NCBI GenBank assembly: GCA_026770585.1
Contig: MU646440.1
Span: 183,595-195,198 of the forward strand
Direction of reading: 5' to 3'
Length of the DNA stretch: 11,604 bases
DNA from: Baffinella frigidus
Lineage: Eukaryota; Cryptophyceae; Cryptomonadales; Baffinellaceae
Position numbers and translations under genes: made by a program
Shown: positions 1 to 6,359 of the stretch, piece by piece
Numbering within the stretch: position 1 is the stretch's first letter
How the letters are laid out: every line of letters begins with the position of its first letter
Notes under the pieces: generated by a model
Told to the model about the DNA's origin: nothing
The model's database searches: none
The model's input: the letters and a program-made list of their open reading frames with translations, nothing else

Positions 1-1
1 C

Positions 2-33
<32 letters not shown>

Positions 34-53
34 ACCCTAAACCCTCAACCCTG
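1..53. repeat. Telomere-like CCCTCAA/CCCTAAA repeat
   Basis: About seven 7-base units, mostly CCCTCAA with one CCCTAAA and a terminal CCCTGAA, read on the + strand. They resemble degenerate copies of the plant/algal telomere repeat (TTTAGGG on the other strand). Because the window opens here it is unclear whether this is interstitial or part of a longer block. The orientation is opposite to the TTTAGGG-type block at 10548-10910. Confidence 0.85.
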
Positions 54-223
54 AATTATGAGTCATCCTTGTTCATTGCAGGAGGGAGAGGGCGGCAGGC
101 AATGCACAAGGTGGGGAAGTTAGTCGGGGGGCTCGCAGGGTCGTACGGCCCCGTCGGTTCCTTCCGCTTCCTCTACGCGCGGGACGGTGCAAACGGGTAC
201 GTCTCCACGCCAGGCTCGTGGGT

Positions 224-334
224 AGGGTGTTCCAAGCGCGGTCTTGGAGCCATTACGTTTTTGGAGCCGGGTGTGCGGTCGTCGTGTGTCCACTTTTGGC
301 CCAAAACATCTAAAAATGACTTTTGAAATACCCC
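224..334 (+). repeat. Dispersed repeat L, copy 1
   Basis: This stretch matches 3027-3142: both carry CTTGGAGCCATT, then GTTTTTGGAGC, then AAAATGACTTTTGAA followed by ATACCCCC. The second copy begins GGGGTATTC and ends GAATACCCCC, so the element may be a short inverted-repeat element. Open frames across it on both strands are not supported by any protein signal. The rest of 54-390 holds nothing I recognise. Confidence 0.5.
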
Positions 335-397
335 CACCAAGGGCCCTAATACCCTCACCAAGGGCCCTCCGTGGATTCCTAGCTCTGCCTCGGTCTA

Positions 398-575
398 ATG
401 CCAAAAGTTTCCGCCAGCGGACCCCCTAGGTGGTCCGCTGGCGAGGAACTTACAGGCTCTAAAACAGTTTTAAAAACAATTTCAGGGCTTTTAAAAATCC
501 TAAATTATTTTCCATTATAAATTTTGTACGGAGTCGCGTCCAAATAAGGGGTTCGCTGGCGAAAGCTTTTTGCAT
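398..575. mobile_element. MITE-like element J, copy 1
   Basis: The left end ATGCCAAAAGTTTCCGCCAG and the right end (read in reverse complement) ATGCAAAAAGCTTTCGCCAG form imperfect terminal inverted repeats of about 22 bases. The left arm continues into an internal hairpin at 412-443 (CGCCAGCGGACC against GGTCCGCTGGCG around CCTAGG). A second copy with the same ends lies at 927-1115. No coding capacity; non-autonomous DNA element by inference. Confidence 0.75.
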
Positions 576-694
576 GAGGTCTACGTAGGCTCACCAGTTT
601 GGTGGCCCAGGCGCTTTGGAGCGGAAAGGTTGGCGGGTGTGCCGCACACCCTTCGTGCCGACTTGAGAATAGTCGGTGAACCAGAGCGAGGCAG

Positions 695-873
695 CCACAC
701 GAGGCTACCCAGGCGAACAGAATAAAACGGACTTTTAAAGTTTTGTGGGCAAATGATCACGTTTCCGCCCGCTGAGCGGTCGGACCTGTGTAAAGTCGCT
801 GCTTTTCATCTGAAAATTACTACACACGTCTACAATTGACATTTATTATGTTCGCATAGGTAGCCTCGTGTGG
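695..873. mobile_element. MITE-like element K
   Basis: Terminal inverted repeats of about 32 bases: left CCACACGAGGCTACCCAGGC, right in reverse complement CCACACGAGGCTACCTATGC, both continuing into GAACA-AATAAA. Inside, at 812-825, is GAAAATTACTACAC, a 14-base word also found inside elements G1 (2597) and H (9712). No open frame of note. Confidence 0.7.
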
Positions 874-926
874 AGAGCTAGTACTACCGCACTTGCATCG
901 CGTGGTCTTTGCACTGCAGCTTGTTA

Positions 927-1115
927 ATGCCAGAATCTTCCGCCAGCGGACCCCTCAAGTCCCTCGCTGGCGAGGGACCTACAGCTCTAAAACGATTTTA
1001 AAAGCAAATTCAGGACTTTTAAAAGTCAGATTTGTTTTAAAATTCGTAGGAGGGGGGCTCCTACCGTAGGCAATCCGTAGGCTCTAAGTACCTCGCTGGC
1101 AACAGCTTTTTGCAT
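927..1115. mobile_element. MITE-like element J, copy 2
   Basis: Second copy of the element at 398-575, with the same end structure (ATGCCAGAATCTTCCGCCAG on the left; GCTTTTTGCAT on the right) and the shared internal run around TCTAAAACGATTTTAAAAGC. It is somewhat longer than copy 1 because of an extra segment near 1045-1080. Both copies are preceded by TA and followed by GA. Confidence 0.75.
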
Positions 1116-1172
1116 GATTGTCTGCTCCTCGGAAAATGCTCTGCGGGGTGCACCACCCGCCCTCGTCAAGTG

Positions 1173-1297
1173 TCTAGCTCTGCCTGACTTTTATTCTGGC
1201 TCGTCATTAAAGGTATTTTTAAGGGTAGAAAATCAGTACAAAAGAGCGAATAGAAAGCCTTGAGGATGAGCCTGAGTAAACCGCAGGCAGAGCTAGA
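1173..1297. mobile_element. MITE-like element N
   Basis: Imperfect terminal inverted repeats of 33 bases, about 27 of 33 matching. Both begin TCTAGCTCTGCCTG and both end near GGCTCRTC. About 59 bases lie between the arms. It sits about 130 bases upstream of the proposed start codon of gene 1. A single copy in this window, so the element status rests on the inverted repeat alone. Confidence 0.55.
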
Positions 1298-1362
1298 GTG
1301 TCATGGTCGTTTCAGGTCTGGCGGATCTGTTCCAGGGGGCTTTGGTTGCCAACGCCTTCCTC

Positions 1363-1406
1363 GGCACACTCCTGAAGTGTGTCCGGCACACTCCTGAAGT
1401 GTGTCG
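1363..1406. repeat. 22-base tandem duplication
   Basis: Two adjacent copies of GGCACACTCCTGAAGTGTGT (plus two bases). Each copy contains a small hairpin ACACT-CCTGA-AGTGT. It lies just ahead of the candidate start codon at 1426 and would be in the 5' untranslated region or promoter of gene 1. Confidence 0.8.
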
Positions 1407-1425
1407 TACACGGCAAGGCGCATAG

Positions 1426-1476
1426 ATGGCTTCCAGCGCTTCGGAAACGCGTGATTTCGGACGCGATGCCTTCTTC
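1426..1476 (+). CDS. Gene 1 exon 1 (putative start exon)
   Basis: ATG GCT TCC opens a frame reading MASSASETRDFGRDAFF, followed by GTACGA as the proposed donor (17 codons, phase 0). The N-terminus has the small-residue and Ser-rich look common in eukaryotic starts. The frame runs on past the donor to a TGA near 1521, so the donor is not forced by a stop. I prefer GT at 1477 because phase 0 fits exon 2, and because sequence from the donor onward is conserved in a second copy at 1716. The alternative GT at 1499 gives phase 1. Confidence 0.4.
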
Positions 1477-3967
1477 GTACGAATCAGGGCAAAACGGGGT
1501 TGGCCAACCGATCAAAATAATTGACGTGGGAGGGCAGGTGGTGGTCGTGGCGTGTGCCTATTATACATGTAGCGCGTGTACAATAGATGTATATGGAGTA
1601 TACGCGTGTACAACACACGTATACGCGTGTACAACACATGTATACGAGTGTACAATACATGTATATGGAGTGTACAATACATGTATTGTCGCCCGAGCTG
1701 AACGGGACGCCCGCATCGTACAAATCGGGGCAAAACGGGGTTGGCCAACCGATCAAAATAATAACCCAACCGATCATAATAGTGAGAGCGTACCCCAAAG
1801 CTACTCAGCAAGTGCAGGAGCATAAAACTTGTGGTAGTCAAACCCGTGTGCGAAATGACCCTGCAACGGTATCCAGGTGGTCAAAATTGACCAGCAGGAG
1901 GTCCTAGGCAGGTCCTAGGGCCCTGCGGTAGGGCGTATGAGCCTACTCGCCACTTCCGGGATAGTTTCCCGAAGAAAGCTCCTCCGACCCGGAGCGGCAT
2001 GTTCATCTCGCTAGAGCGATTCTGGGAAATGGTGGCCTCTTTTTGGTTTGCTGGCTTGCCGGTTTGCTCTTTCCATTTGAGCCCAAGAAAGGTTTCACGC
2101 CCTTTCAAAACGCACCGTTTCGAGAATTATGGTACACATCAATTTGAGCAAACCGTCAAACCAGGAAACCGAAAAGCGGCCATTGTTTTTCGGAATCGCT
2201 CTACGCCAGGTCACAGGTGGGAAATTTTCCTGAAGTTAATGACTAGATTCTTTCCCAGGAAACACGCCAAAAGTCGGCAATTCGGGCCATTGGCATCCGC
2301 AATAACTTTTCATATGTACCGGGAAACACTTTTAAACGGAGGAAGCCTGTATCATAAAGTCTGATGTGTGGCCTGGCGTGGCTGATGTGGTGCCCCCCGA
2401 CGACAGAGAGGAGGTCATGATGCGGCGCGTGGATGCCATGGGCCCCGACGCCGCAGAACTCGACAGGTTCCACTCCAGGCTGGAAGAGGGAGTATTTTAA
2501 ATATGGGGTTGTTAAATTTAGTACCAGGCACGGGCAGGCTTGGTCACGTTGCTCCCATATAAACGGGAGGAACGTGACCAAACGCGATATTTGTATGAAA
2601 ATTACTACACAGCGGTCCACTTGTAAAGGACTTGTCAAGTCAAAACTCTTAGAATAGTCACATTTCGAGCCTCGAGTGGTTTCGAGGCCCATCCCCTCTC
2701 GACTTCGTTGAACTTAATAGGGTAACGGCCTGGAAATGGGGTAGTTAGGCCTACAGGATTGCCTAGGACCTCCTATCGTAGGCCGAGACTTTTTGGTCCT
2801 AGGATCCCTCGGCCTACGGTAGGAGGTCCTAGGCAATGCCGTATGCCTAACTACCCCATTTTCAGGACGTTACCCTATGAAACTACTCAACTTGGCGACG
2901 GCGAAATACACGCAAACAGTTTTGAGGTCCATCCTCTCCCTTCGATCGACGATCATGCGGTTGTTGGAGACAGAGCTGAGACTTTCATTGGACTGGTGAC
3001 GGCGAAAGAATCCACGCAGGATTGGAGGGGTATTCCAGGGTCGTACTTGGAGCCATTGCGTCGTTTTTGGAGCTGTTTTCTACTAAAAATTGACTTTTCA
3101 ATACCGCTTTCCCTTGAAAAATGACTTTTGAATACCCCCCGCCGTGACGGCGACAGAACTTGCACCCATCGCGAGAAGCGTCCGAACGACGCTGCCGTGC
3201 TGCCTGTTACCTAGGACGTACCACGGACGCTACAGGGTTATCTGGGCTATAAGGACACGGGTGCTCCGACATCGGGCGGTGTCTGTTTTCTTGAATTAGT
3301 ACCAGAGGTTGACTAAACGCAAGATTTAGTCAACCCTCTGGTACCAAATTAAGAAAACGGGGGGCTCAAATCCGGTCTGTGTTCTTAAGTTCTGGTTTCT
3401 TATAGCCCGGATACCCCTGTAAAGGTGCTAACAAGATGATTTAGTTAGTGCAGAACGAGCTGAGTCTTTATTGAACTGGCGACTTCGTTGAATAAACCCA
3501 AACAACCCCTACAGAGGTACCTCGCTCATAAGAAACCCCCACCCCCCTAGGATCCCCCTAGGGCCCTAGGCATAGGCCTACTGTAGGGTCCTAGGAGGAT
3601 GCAGTTTGTTATGCGTGAGGTACCCCTGTAACCGTGTCCGGAAAATGCTTGTAGGAGCGGCCGACACGAGGTACAGTAGTGACACAATGCTTAGCATGTG
3701 CGGCGCTGACGCAGGTTGTTTGGCAATAAGTTATCAATCTATCTCTAACTCTCTCCACCGTGGGCAGGATACTGATCCCGCCGAAGACCGCGTTCATCCC
3801 CCCTGTAACCGTGTCCACCTGGCAGGATACTGATCCCGCCGAAGACGGCGTTCATCCCGTACAGCATCAAAGACCACTCGACGCTCCTCTACGCCGCGAA
3901 GCTCGCTGCGATCCGCGACCGAGCCTTGAACAATTCGCCGAGCCTTGAACGTTCGACCGAGCCTTGA
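1426..3967 (+). CDS. Gene 1: three-exon gene model, small unknown protein (99 aa)
   Basis: Spliced model built by eye: exons 1426-1476, 2360-2466 and 3826-3967, introns of 883 and 1359 bases, all GT-AG. Coding length is 300 bases, giving 99 residues and a TGA stop. The phases agree (0 at the first junction, 2 at the second) and each exon is open only in the proposed way with charged, protein-like composition. No signal peptide, membrane segment or known motif is visible and I do not recognise the family. Both introns are filled with repeats and MITE-like elements. Downstream, AATAAA (4037) and TGTAA (4026) could serve 3'-end formation. The exact first donor is the least certain part: an alternative GT at 1499 would leave the phases mismatched with the second exon. 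The model is an inference needing transcript evidence. Confidence 0.5.
1477..1522 (+). repeat. Exon 1 donor / intron head repeat, copy 1
   Basis: This 46-base stretch (GTACGAATCAGGGC, then AAAACGGGGTTGGCCAACCG, then ATCAAAATAAT) recurs almost unchanged at 1716-1761. The first copy sits at the proposed exon 1 donor of gene 1. The pair brackets the TGTACA minisatellite. Confidence 0.85.
1574..1687 (+). repeat. TGTACA minisatellite, about 5 units of 21-30 bases
   Basis: Units follow the pattern GTGTACAAYACATGTATAY with a GCG or GAG link, five times, the first being longer. Each unit has two near-palindromes (TGTACA and ACATGT or ACACGT), so single strands can fold. All frames are open here, which explains the Cys/Thr/Val/Tyr-rich shadow frames on both strands; they are not genes. 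The array lies within intron 1 of gene 1. Confidence 0.85.
1690..1761 (+). repeat. Exon 1 edge duplicate, copy 2
   Basis: This holds a second copy of the exon 1 donor region. The intron-head part (1716-1761) matches 1477-1522 closely. The part before it (GGGACGCCCGCATC) aligns loosely with the end of exon 1 (GGACGCGATGCCTTCTTC), and reads as ERDARI against GRDAFF. It could be a decayed or alternative exon edge. A short extra copy of CCAACCGATCA follows at 1768. Confidence 0.65.
1870..1963 (-). mobile_element. MITE-like element D (diverged C family, reverse orientation)
   Basis: It starts TATCC and ends GGATA. Its central run AGGTCCTAGGCAGGTCCTAG, followed by GGCCCTGCGGTAGGGCGTAT, matches the reverse complement of the C elements, most closely the copy at 6662-6766, including the AAATTGAC arm. 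The left arm has its own hairpin GGTCAAAATTGACC. Intron 1 of gene 1. Confidence 0.7.
2011..2204. mobile_element. MITE-like element I, long imperfect inverted repeat
   Basis: Arms of about 60 bases at 2011-2070 and 2145-2204, roughly three quarters identical by eye. The left arm begins CTAGAGCGATTC and ends CCGGTTTGCTC; the right arm begins GAGCAAACCG and ends GAATCGCTCTACG. About 74 bases separate them. Open frames across both strands reflect the fold-back. The flanking 2205-2359 holds nothing I recognise apart from the approach to the exon 2 acceptor. Confidence 0.6.
2360..2466 (+). CDS. Gene 1 exon 2
   Basis: Between ATAAAG and CAG|GTTCCAC the + strand is GC-rich and open, 107 bases, ending two bases into a codon. 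It encodes an acidic, helical-looking segment that includes VMMRRVDAMGPDAAELD, preceded by Pro-Pro-Asp-Asp. Composition differs sharply from the flanking AT-rich and repeat DNA. If unspliced, the frame would hit TAA at about 2498 inside element G1. An acceptor further in (after GACGACAG at 2407) is also possible. No family recognised. Confidence 0.55.
2468..2680 (+). mobile_element. MITE-like element G, copy 1
   Basis: Ends CCACTCCAGGCT and AGCCTCGAGTGG form short terminal inverted repeats. The body (GGAAGAGGGAGTATTTTAAA, GTTGTTAAATTTAGTACCAG, GGCACGGGCAGGC) matches the reverse complement of 9834-10049. A central 42-base imperfect palindrome at 2540-2581 has arms TTGGTCACGT and ACGTGACCAA. 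The element starts directly at the proposed exon 2 splice donor of gene 1. Confidence 0.8.
2718..2877. mobile_element. MITE-like element B, full-length fold-back
   Basis: A nearly complete inverted repeat bounded by TA on both sides: TAGGGTAACGGCCTGGAAAT on the left, ATTTTCAGGACGTTACCCTA on the right, with further pairing ATGGGGTAGTTAGGC / GCCTAACTACCCCAT and a CCTAGG-containing inner stem with CCTACGGTAGG. The inner part resembles the cores of the A and C families. About 160 bases, no protein coding; the open frame across it is a shadow. Confidence 0.8.
3027..3142 (+). repeat. Dispersed repeat L, copy 2
   Basis: Second copy of the repeat at 224-334 (CTTGGAGCCATTGCG, GTTTTTGGAGC, AAAAATGACTTTTGAA, ATACCCCCC). 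GGGGTATTCC at its left and GAATACCCCC at its right suggest short inverted ends. Just upstream, GAGCTGAGACTTTCATTG (2973) resembles GAGCTGAGTCTTTATTG at 3458, a further small dispersed repeat. Confidence 0.5.
3231..3421. mobile_element. MITE-like element F
   Basis: Bounded by TA on both sides. Terminal inverted repeats of about 23 bases: TACAGGGTTATCTGGGCTAT on the left; in reverse complement TACAGGGGTATCCGGGCTAT on the right, followed by AAG. A strong internal stem at 3285-3358 pairs GTTTTCTTGAATTAGTACCA and its complement around a short loop. The ends resemble those of family A (CAGGGGTA...ATAAGAAA), so F looks like a relative of A with a different interior. Confidence 0.85.
3510..3630. mobile_element. 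MITE family A, copy A1
   Basis: TA-bounded inverted-repeat element of about 121 bases. Family ends read CAGGGGTACCTCGCTCATAA then GAAA on both sides; here the left begins CAGAGG and the right arm has small changes. The interior is a CCTAGG-rich core (CCTAGGATCCCCCTAGGG, CCTACTGTAGGGTCCTAGG). Intron 2 of gene 1. Confidence 0.85.
3763..3816 (+). pseudogene. Partial duplicate of gene 1 exon 3 acceptor and start
   Basis: GGGCAGGATACTGATCCCGC plus CGAAGACCGCGTTCATCCC at 3763-3800 repeats the acceptor and first 12 codons of exon 3 (3821-3860) with one difference. It then breaks off into CCCCTGTAACCGTGTCC, which is itself a copy of 3623-3640, the right flank of element A1. It could act as an alternative acceptor but lacks the rest of the exon. 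Confidence 0.7.
3826..3967 (+). CDS. Gene 1 exon 3 (last exon)
   Basis: The acceptor is GGCAG; one base completes an Arg codon from exon 2, then the frame runs 46 codons to TGA at 3965-3967. It contains TAFIPYSIKDHSTLLYAAKL, then an IRDRAL helix, and ends with a Ser/Glu/Pro-rich tail. The first 35 codons look genuinely coding. The last ten lie in the repeated GAGCCTTGAAC run, so the true C-terminus could differ. The exon end and what follows it are the source or a member of the downstream array (AKLTAIRDRA and similar). No family recognised. Confidence 0.55.
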
Positions 3968-4025
3968 ACGATTCGGATCGGTCGACCGAGCCTTGGCCTC
4001 CGCGCCTTGAGCCATTCGCAAGTGT

Positions 4026-4042
4026 TGTAACTCTAGAATAAA
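4026..4042 (+). terminator. Possible 3'-end (polyadenylation) signals of gene 1
   Basis: TGTAA at 4026-4030 and AATAAA at 4037-4042 lie 60-75 bases after the proposed stop of gene 1. AATAAA is the common eukaryotic poly(A) signal and TGTAA the usual one in many green algae. Both recur in later array units, so the site actually used is unknown. Confidence 0.35.
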
Positions 4043-4426
4043 TTGTACACCGCGAAGCTCACGGCGACCATCCGCGACCGAGCCTCTGAACGCTACAGTC
4101 AGGCGTCCTCATAACCTTGCGTCCTTATGCCCTTAGATCTTAGACACCCACAGAGCCGTGACCTCCGCGCCCTGAGCCATTCGCATGTTGTATATGTAAC
4201 TCGAGAATAAAATGTACTCCACCAAGGTCAGGCGATCCGCGACCGAGCCTTGGCCTCCGCGCTCTGAAACTGTTCCAACAACAAAGCTGACTGGGATCCG
4301 CGACCGAGCCTCTCAACGCTACACTGAAGCGTCATCATAACCTTGCGTCCTTATGCCCTCAGATGCTAGATACCCACAGAGGCCTCCTCGCCCTGAGCGA
4401 ATCGCAAGTTTCTCTCGAATAAACTC

Positions 4427-4548
4427 TACAGGGGTACCTCGTTCATAAGAAAGCGCCCCCCCCTAGGACCCTACAGTAGGGCTATGCCTAGGGTCCTATG
4501 GGGGTCCTACGGGGGGGGGCAGTTTCTTATGAGCGAGGTGCCCCTGTA
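4427..4548. mobile_element. MITE family A, copy A2
   Basis: Complete copy, TA on both sides, ends CAGGGGTACCTCGTTCATAA and TTATGAGCGAGGTGCCCCTG, core CCTAGGACCCTACAGTAGGG then CTATGCCTAGGGTCC and a G-run. Removing it with one TA restores AAACTCTACTACAACCAAAG, which matches the paralogous array site AAACTCTACTTCAACCAAAG at 4867-4886. Confidence 0.9.
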
Positions 4549-4746
4549 CTACAACCAAAGCCGACTGGGATCCGCGACTGAGTCTTGGCCGTGCCCTGGG
4601 CGATTTGCAAGTAGTAACTCGCGAATAAACTGTACTCCGCCAAGCTCACGGCGATCCGCGACCGAGCCTTGGCCTCCTCGCCCTGAGTTTCTCTCGAATA
4701 CACTCTACATGTACTAAATTCAAAGCTCGGATCGCCTTGAGCTGCC

Positions 4747-4827
4747 ATAGGACCCTAGGGCTATGCCTAGGGTCCTGTGGGGGTCCTACGGGGGGGGGCA
4801 GTTTCTTATGAGCGAGGTACCCCTGTA
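4747..4827. mobile_element. MITE family A, copy A3, left end missing
   Basis: The core (CCATAGGACCCTAGGGCTAT, GCCTAGGGTCC) and right end (TTATGAGCGAGGTACCCCTG, TA) are nearly identical to A2, and the right flank CTACAACCAAAGC is the same. The left inverted repeat is absent. This points to co-duplication with the array rather than a new insertion. Confidence 0.85.
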
Positions 4828-5178
4828 CTACAACCAAAGCTCAAGGCGATCCGCGACTTGTGAATAAACTCTACTTCAACCAAAGCCGACTGGCATCCGC
4901 GACTGAGTCTTGGCCGTGCCCTGGGCGATTTGCAAGTAGTAACTCGCGAATAAACTGTACTCCGCCAAGCTCACGGCGATCCGCGACCGCGCCTTGGCCT
5001 CCTTGCCCTGAGATTATCTCGAATACACTCTACATGTACTACAACCAAAGCTCAAGGCGATCCGCGACCGAGCCTTGAACGATTCGCACGTTACTCGCGA
5101 CTCAACTCAGGCACGCGCACACCATGTCTACATGTAGCTAGGGGGGTCCTAGGCTCCTGGGAATGGGCCCGCCGGCAG

Positions 5179-5232
5179 GCTCGTGAACGCCCGCGTGACC
5201 GGTCACGCGGACGCCGAAGCCAACTGTCCGAG
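5179..5232 (+). CDS. Possible isolated exon, unknown
   Basis: A 54-base GC-rich stretch between GGCAG and GAG|GTGACTG is open in two + frames. It contains the perfect 20-base palindrome at 5191-5210. It could be an exon or simply palindrome-rich spacer; no partner exon with matching phase was identified. Very weak call. Confidence 0.15.
5191..5210. repeat. Perfect 20-base palindrome
   Basis: CCGCGTGACCGGTCACGCGG reads the same on both strands with no spacer. A dimeric DNA-binding protein site or the centre of a decayed fold-back element are both possible. The rest of 5100-5335 shows nothing else I recognise beyond one CCTAGG-like core remnant near 5144 and an array tail. Confidence 0.7.
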
Positions 5233-5334
5233 GTGACTGCCTTGGCGTGTCACCGTTTCACCTCCATAGATCTACTGGAGTGGGCTGTGGCCGCGCCCTC
5301 AGCGCTTCGCATGTTACTTGTGAATAAACTCTTG

Positions 5335-5400
5335 TACAGGGGGACCTCACTCATAAGAAACCGCCCCTCCCCTAGGACCACCATAGGGCCCTAGGCATGG
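5335..5400. mobile_element. MITE family A, copy A4, right half missing
   Basis: The left end TACAGGGGGACCTCACTCAT, AAGAAACC and the first half of the CCTAGG core are present. At about 5400 the sequence switches directly into an array unit (TCCGCGAAGCTCACGG). The target context AATAAACTCT resembles the A2 site, so it sits at the same point of an array unit. Confidence 0.8.
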
Positions 5401-5577
5401 TCCGCGAAGCTCACGGCCATCCGCGACCGAGCCTTGAACCGTGGCAGTGCAGTCTGCAGTCTGCGAAAGCTCCCAACACAGGCGGACACCGGAACTGGTC
5501 CTGTAGAAAGGCCATGCTTCCTTTCGGATCACATCGAGCCCCCCTGTACAGAGGATCGCGGCAGAAACCGGCTAAAG

Positions 5578-5693
5578 GGTGTCCTCAAACGGGCAAGTGA
5601 AAGATGGTTGGCAGAGAAAGTGCGTGCATACACGCGTGCTAGCCCCCAAACAGTCCAATATCCTAACATCTACATAAATGACTTACATGTCAT
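5578..5693 (+). repeat. Long direct repeat R, copy 1
   Basis: About 107-116 bases (TCCTCAAACGGGCAAGTGAA through AATATCCTAACATCTACATA-AATGACTTA) that recur at 5837-5942 at roughly 90% identity by eye. A further fragment, CTAATGTCTACATAAATGAC, lies at 6262-6281. The open frame 5434-5697 runs through it, but the frame is not preserved as protein in the second copy. Confidence 0.85.
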
Positions 5694-5816
5694 TTAAGGT
5701 CGCACACTGACTGCTTTTCTGTGGACCTTAAATTTAAGGTCACACACACTGACTGCTTTCCTGTGGACCTGAAATTTAAGGTCACACACACTGACTGCTC
5801 AAAAGTGTGTGACCTT
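5692..5816 (+). repeat. Three tandem copies of a ~42-base unit
   Basis: Each unit starts ATTTAAGGTC, continues with CACACACTGACTGCTTTYCT in the first two, and ends GTGGACCT. The third copy is cut short and closes as a hairpin: AAGGTCACACAC pairs with GTGTGTGACCTT (5778-5816). The array is nested exactly between the two R copies. Confidence 0.85.
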
Positions 5817-5836
5817 GTAATCGAGTAAGCCCTGTA

Positions 5837-5942
5837 TCCTCAAACGGGCATGTGAAGGATGGTGGGCAGAGCAAGTGCGTGCATCCACGCGTGCTCGCCC
5901 CCAAACAGTCCAATATCCTAATGTCTACATCAATGACTTATG
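5837..5942 (+). repeat. Long direct repeat R, copy 2
   Basis: Second copy of 5578-5693 with scattered substitutions (GGGCATGTGAAGGATGGTGG, CACGCGTGCTCGCCCCCAAA). It flanks the 42-base tandem array on its right side. What follows (5943-6040) shows no recognisable feature. Confidence 0.85.
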
Positions 5943-6040
5943 TTCTCCGCCTGAGGCGGGCTCGTCCCGAGATGGTCCTCACACCACGCCCATCGTGTGA
6001 AAACTTTACAATTTCAATCCGTCCGCAGCCACGCCCACCG

Positions 6041-6144
6041 CATCTCTTAAGTGACCAGTAGGCGCATACGCCCTACCGTAGGGCCCTAGGACTTGCCTAG
6101 GGCGAGTTAGGGCGATTATTCGCCCGTTGGTCACTTAAGGGATA
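6041..6144. mobile_element. MITE family C, copy C1
   Basis: About 104 bases. Family ends are TATCCCTTAAGTGACCA and TGGTCACTTAAGGGATA; here the left end reads CATCTCTTAAGTGACCA. The core GTAGGCGCATACGCCCTACC then GTAGGGCCCTAGG is shared with the other C copies. Fold-back, no coding capacity. The stretch 6145-6350 after it is C-rich with nothing recognised except the short R fragment. Confidence 0.85.
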
Positions 6145-6359
6145 ACAGCCTCTGCCTCCCTCCAATGCCCCCTCCCACCCAGACTTCCCCCCGAGATCTG
6201 AGAATATCCCCACACGTAAGGGGATCCTTTCGAGAGAGGTTTCCCCCGAAATAGGCTCATGTCTAATGTCTACATAAATGACTTTCTCCCCCCCCCCAAA
6301 CAAAGACTCCCCCCCGAGATCCCTTGGTGATGTCCCTGGGCCCAACAAGTGTTATGTCT

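Larger units (their letters stand above)
3886..5440 (+). repeat. Array of degenerate copies of gene 1 last-exon end plus 3' region
   Basis: ATCCGCGAC occurs at least eleven times (near 3911, 4071, 4234, 4295, 4570, 4654, 4849, 4894, 4979, 5060, 5418), usually inside AAGCTCACGGCGATCCGCGA-CCGAGCC, which reads AKLTAIRDRA in the frame of exon 3. Many units continue to CTCGCGAATAAACTGTAC. AATAAA occurs at 4037, 4206, 4418, 4624, 4863, 4949 and 5323, with two AATACA variants. Unit spacing is often 81-85 bases, and a two-unit block at about 4548 recurs 324 bases on. Stop codons interrupt most copies. Whether any copy is used as an alternative last exon cannot be told. Confidence 0.8.

Noticed and set aside
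1379-1825. 148-codon frame on the + strand
   Set aside because: It crosses the 22-base duplication, the minisatellite and the repeated donor region out of frame with exon 1; the middle is repeat-coded Cys/Thr/Val/Tyr.
2243-2692. 149-codon frame on the - strand
   Set aside because: It covers gene 1 exon 2 in antisense and element G1; composition is that of a shadow frame.
3160-3230. GC-rich coding-like stretch with an open + and - frame
   Set aside because: Both strands are open, no phase-compatible splice edges fit gene 1, and there is no other support.
3633-3716. Possible extra exon of gene 1 before GCAG|GTTGTT
   Set aside because: Open in several frames on both strands; including it is not needed for phase between exons 2 and 3, and no acceptor stands out.
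3886-5440. tRNA or SINE with a B-box-like TTGAACGATTCGC
   Set aside because: No A box, no cloverleaf and no CCA-type end; the segment is better explained by the exon-derived array.
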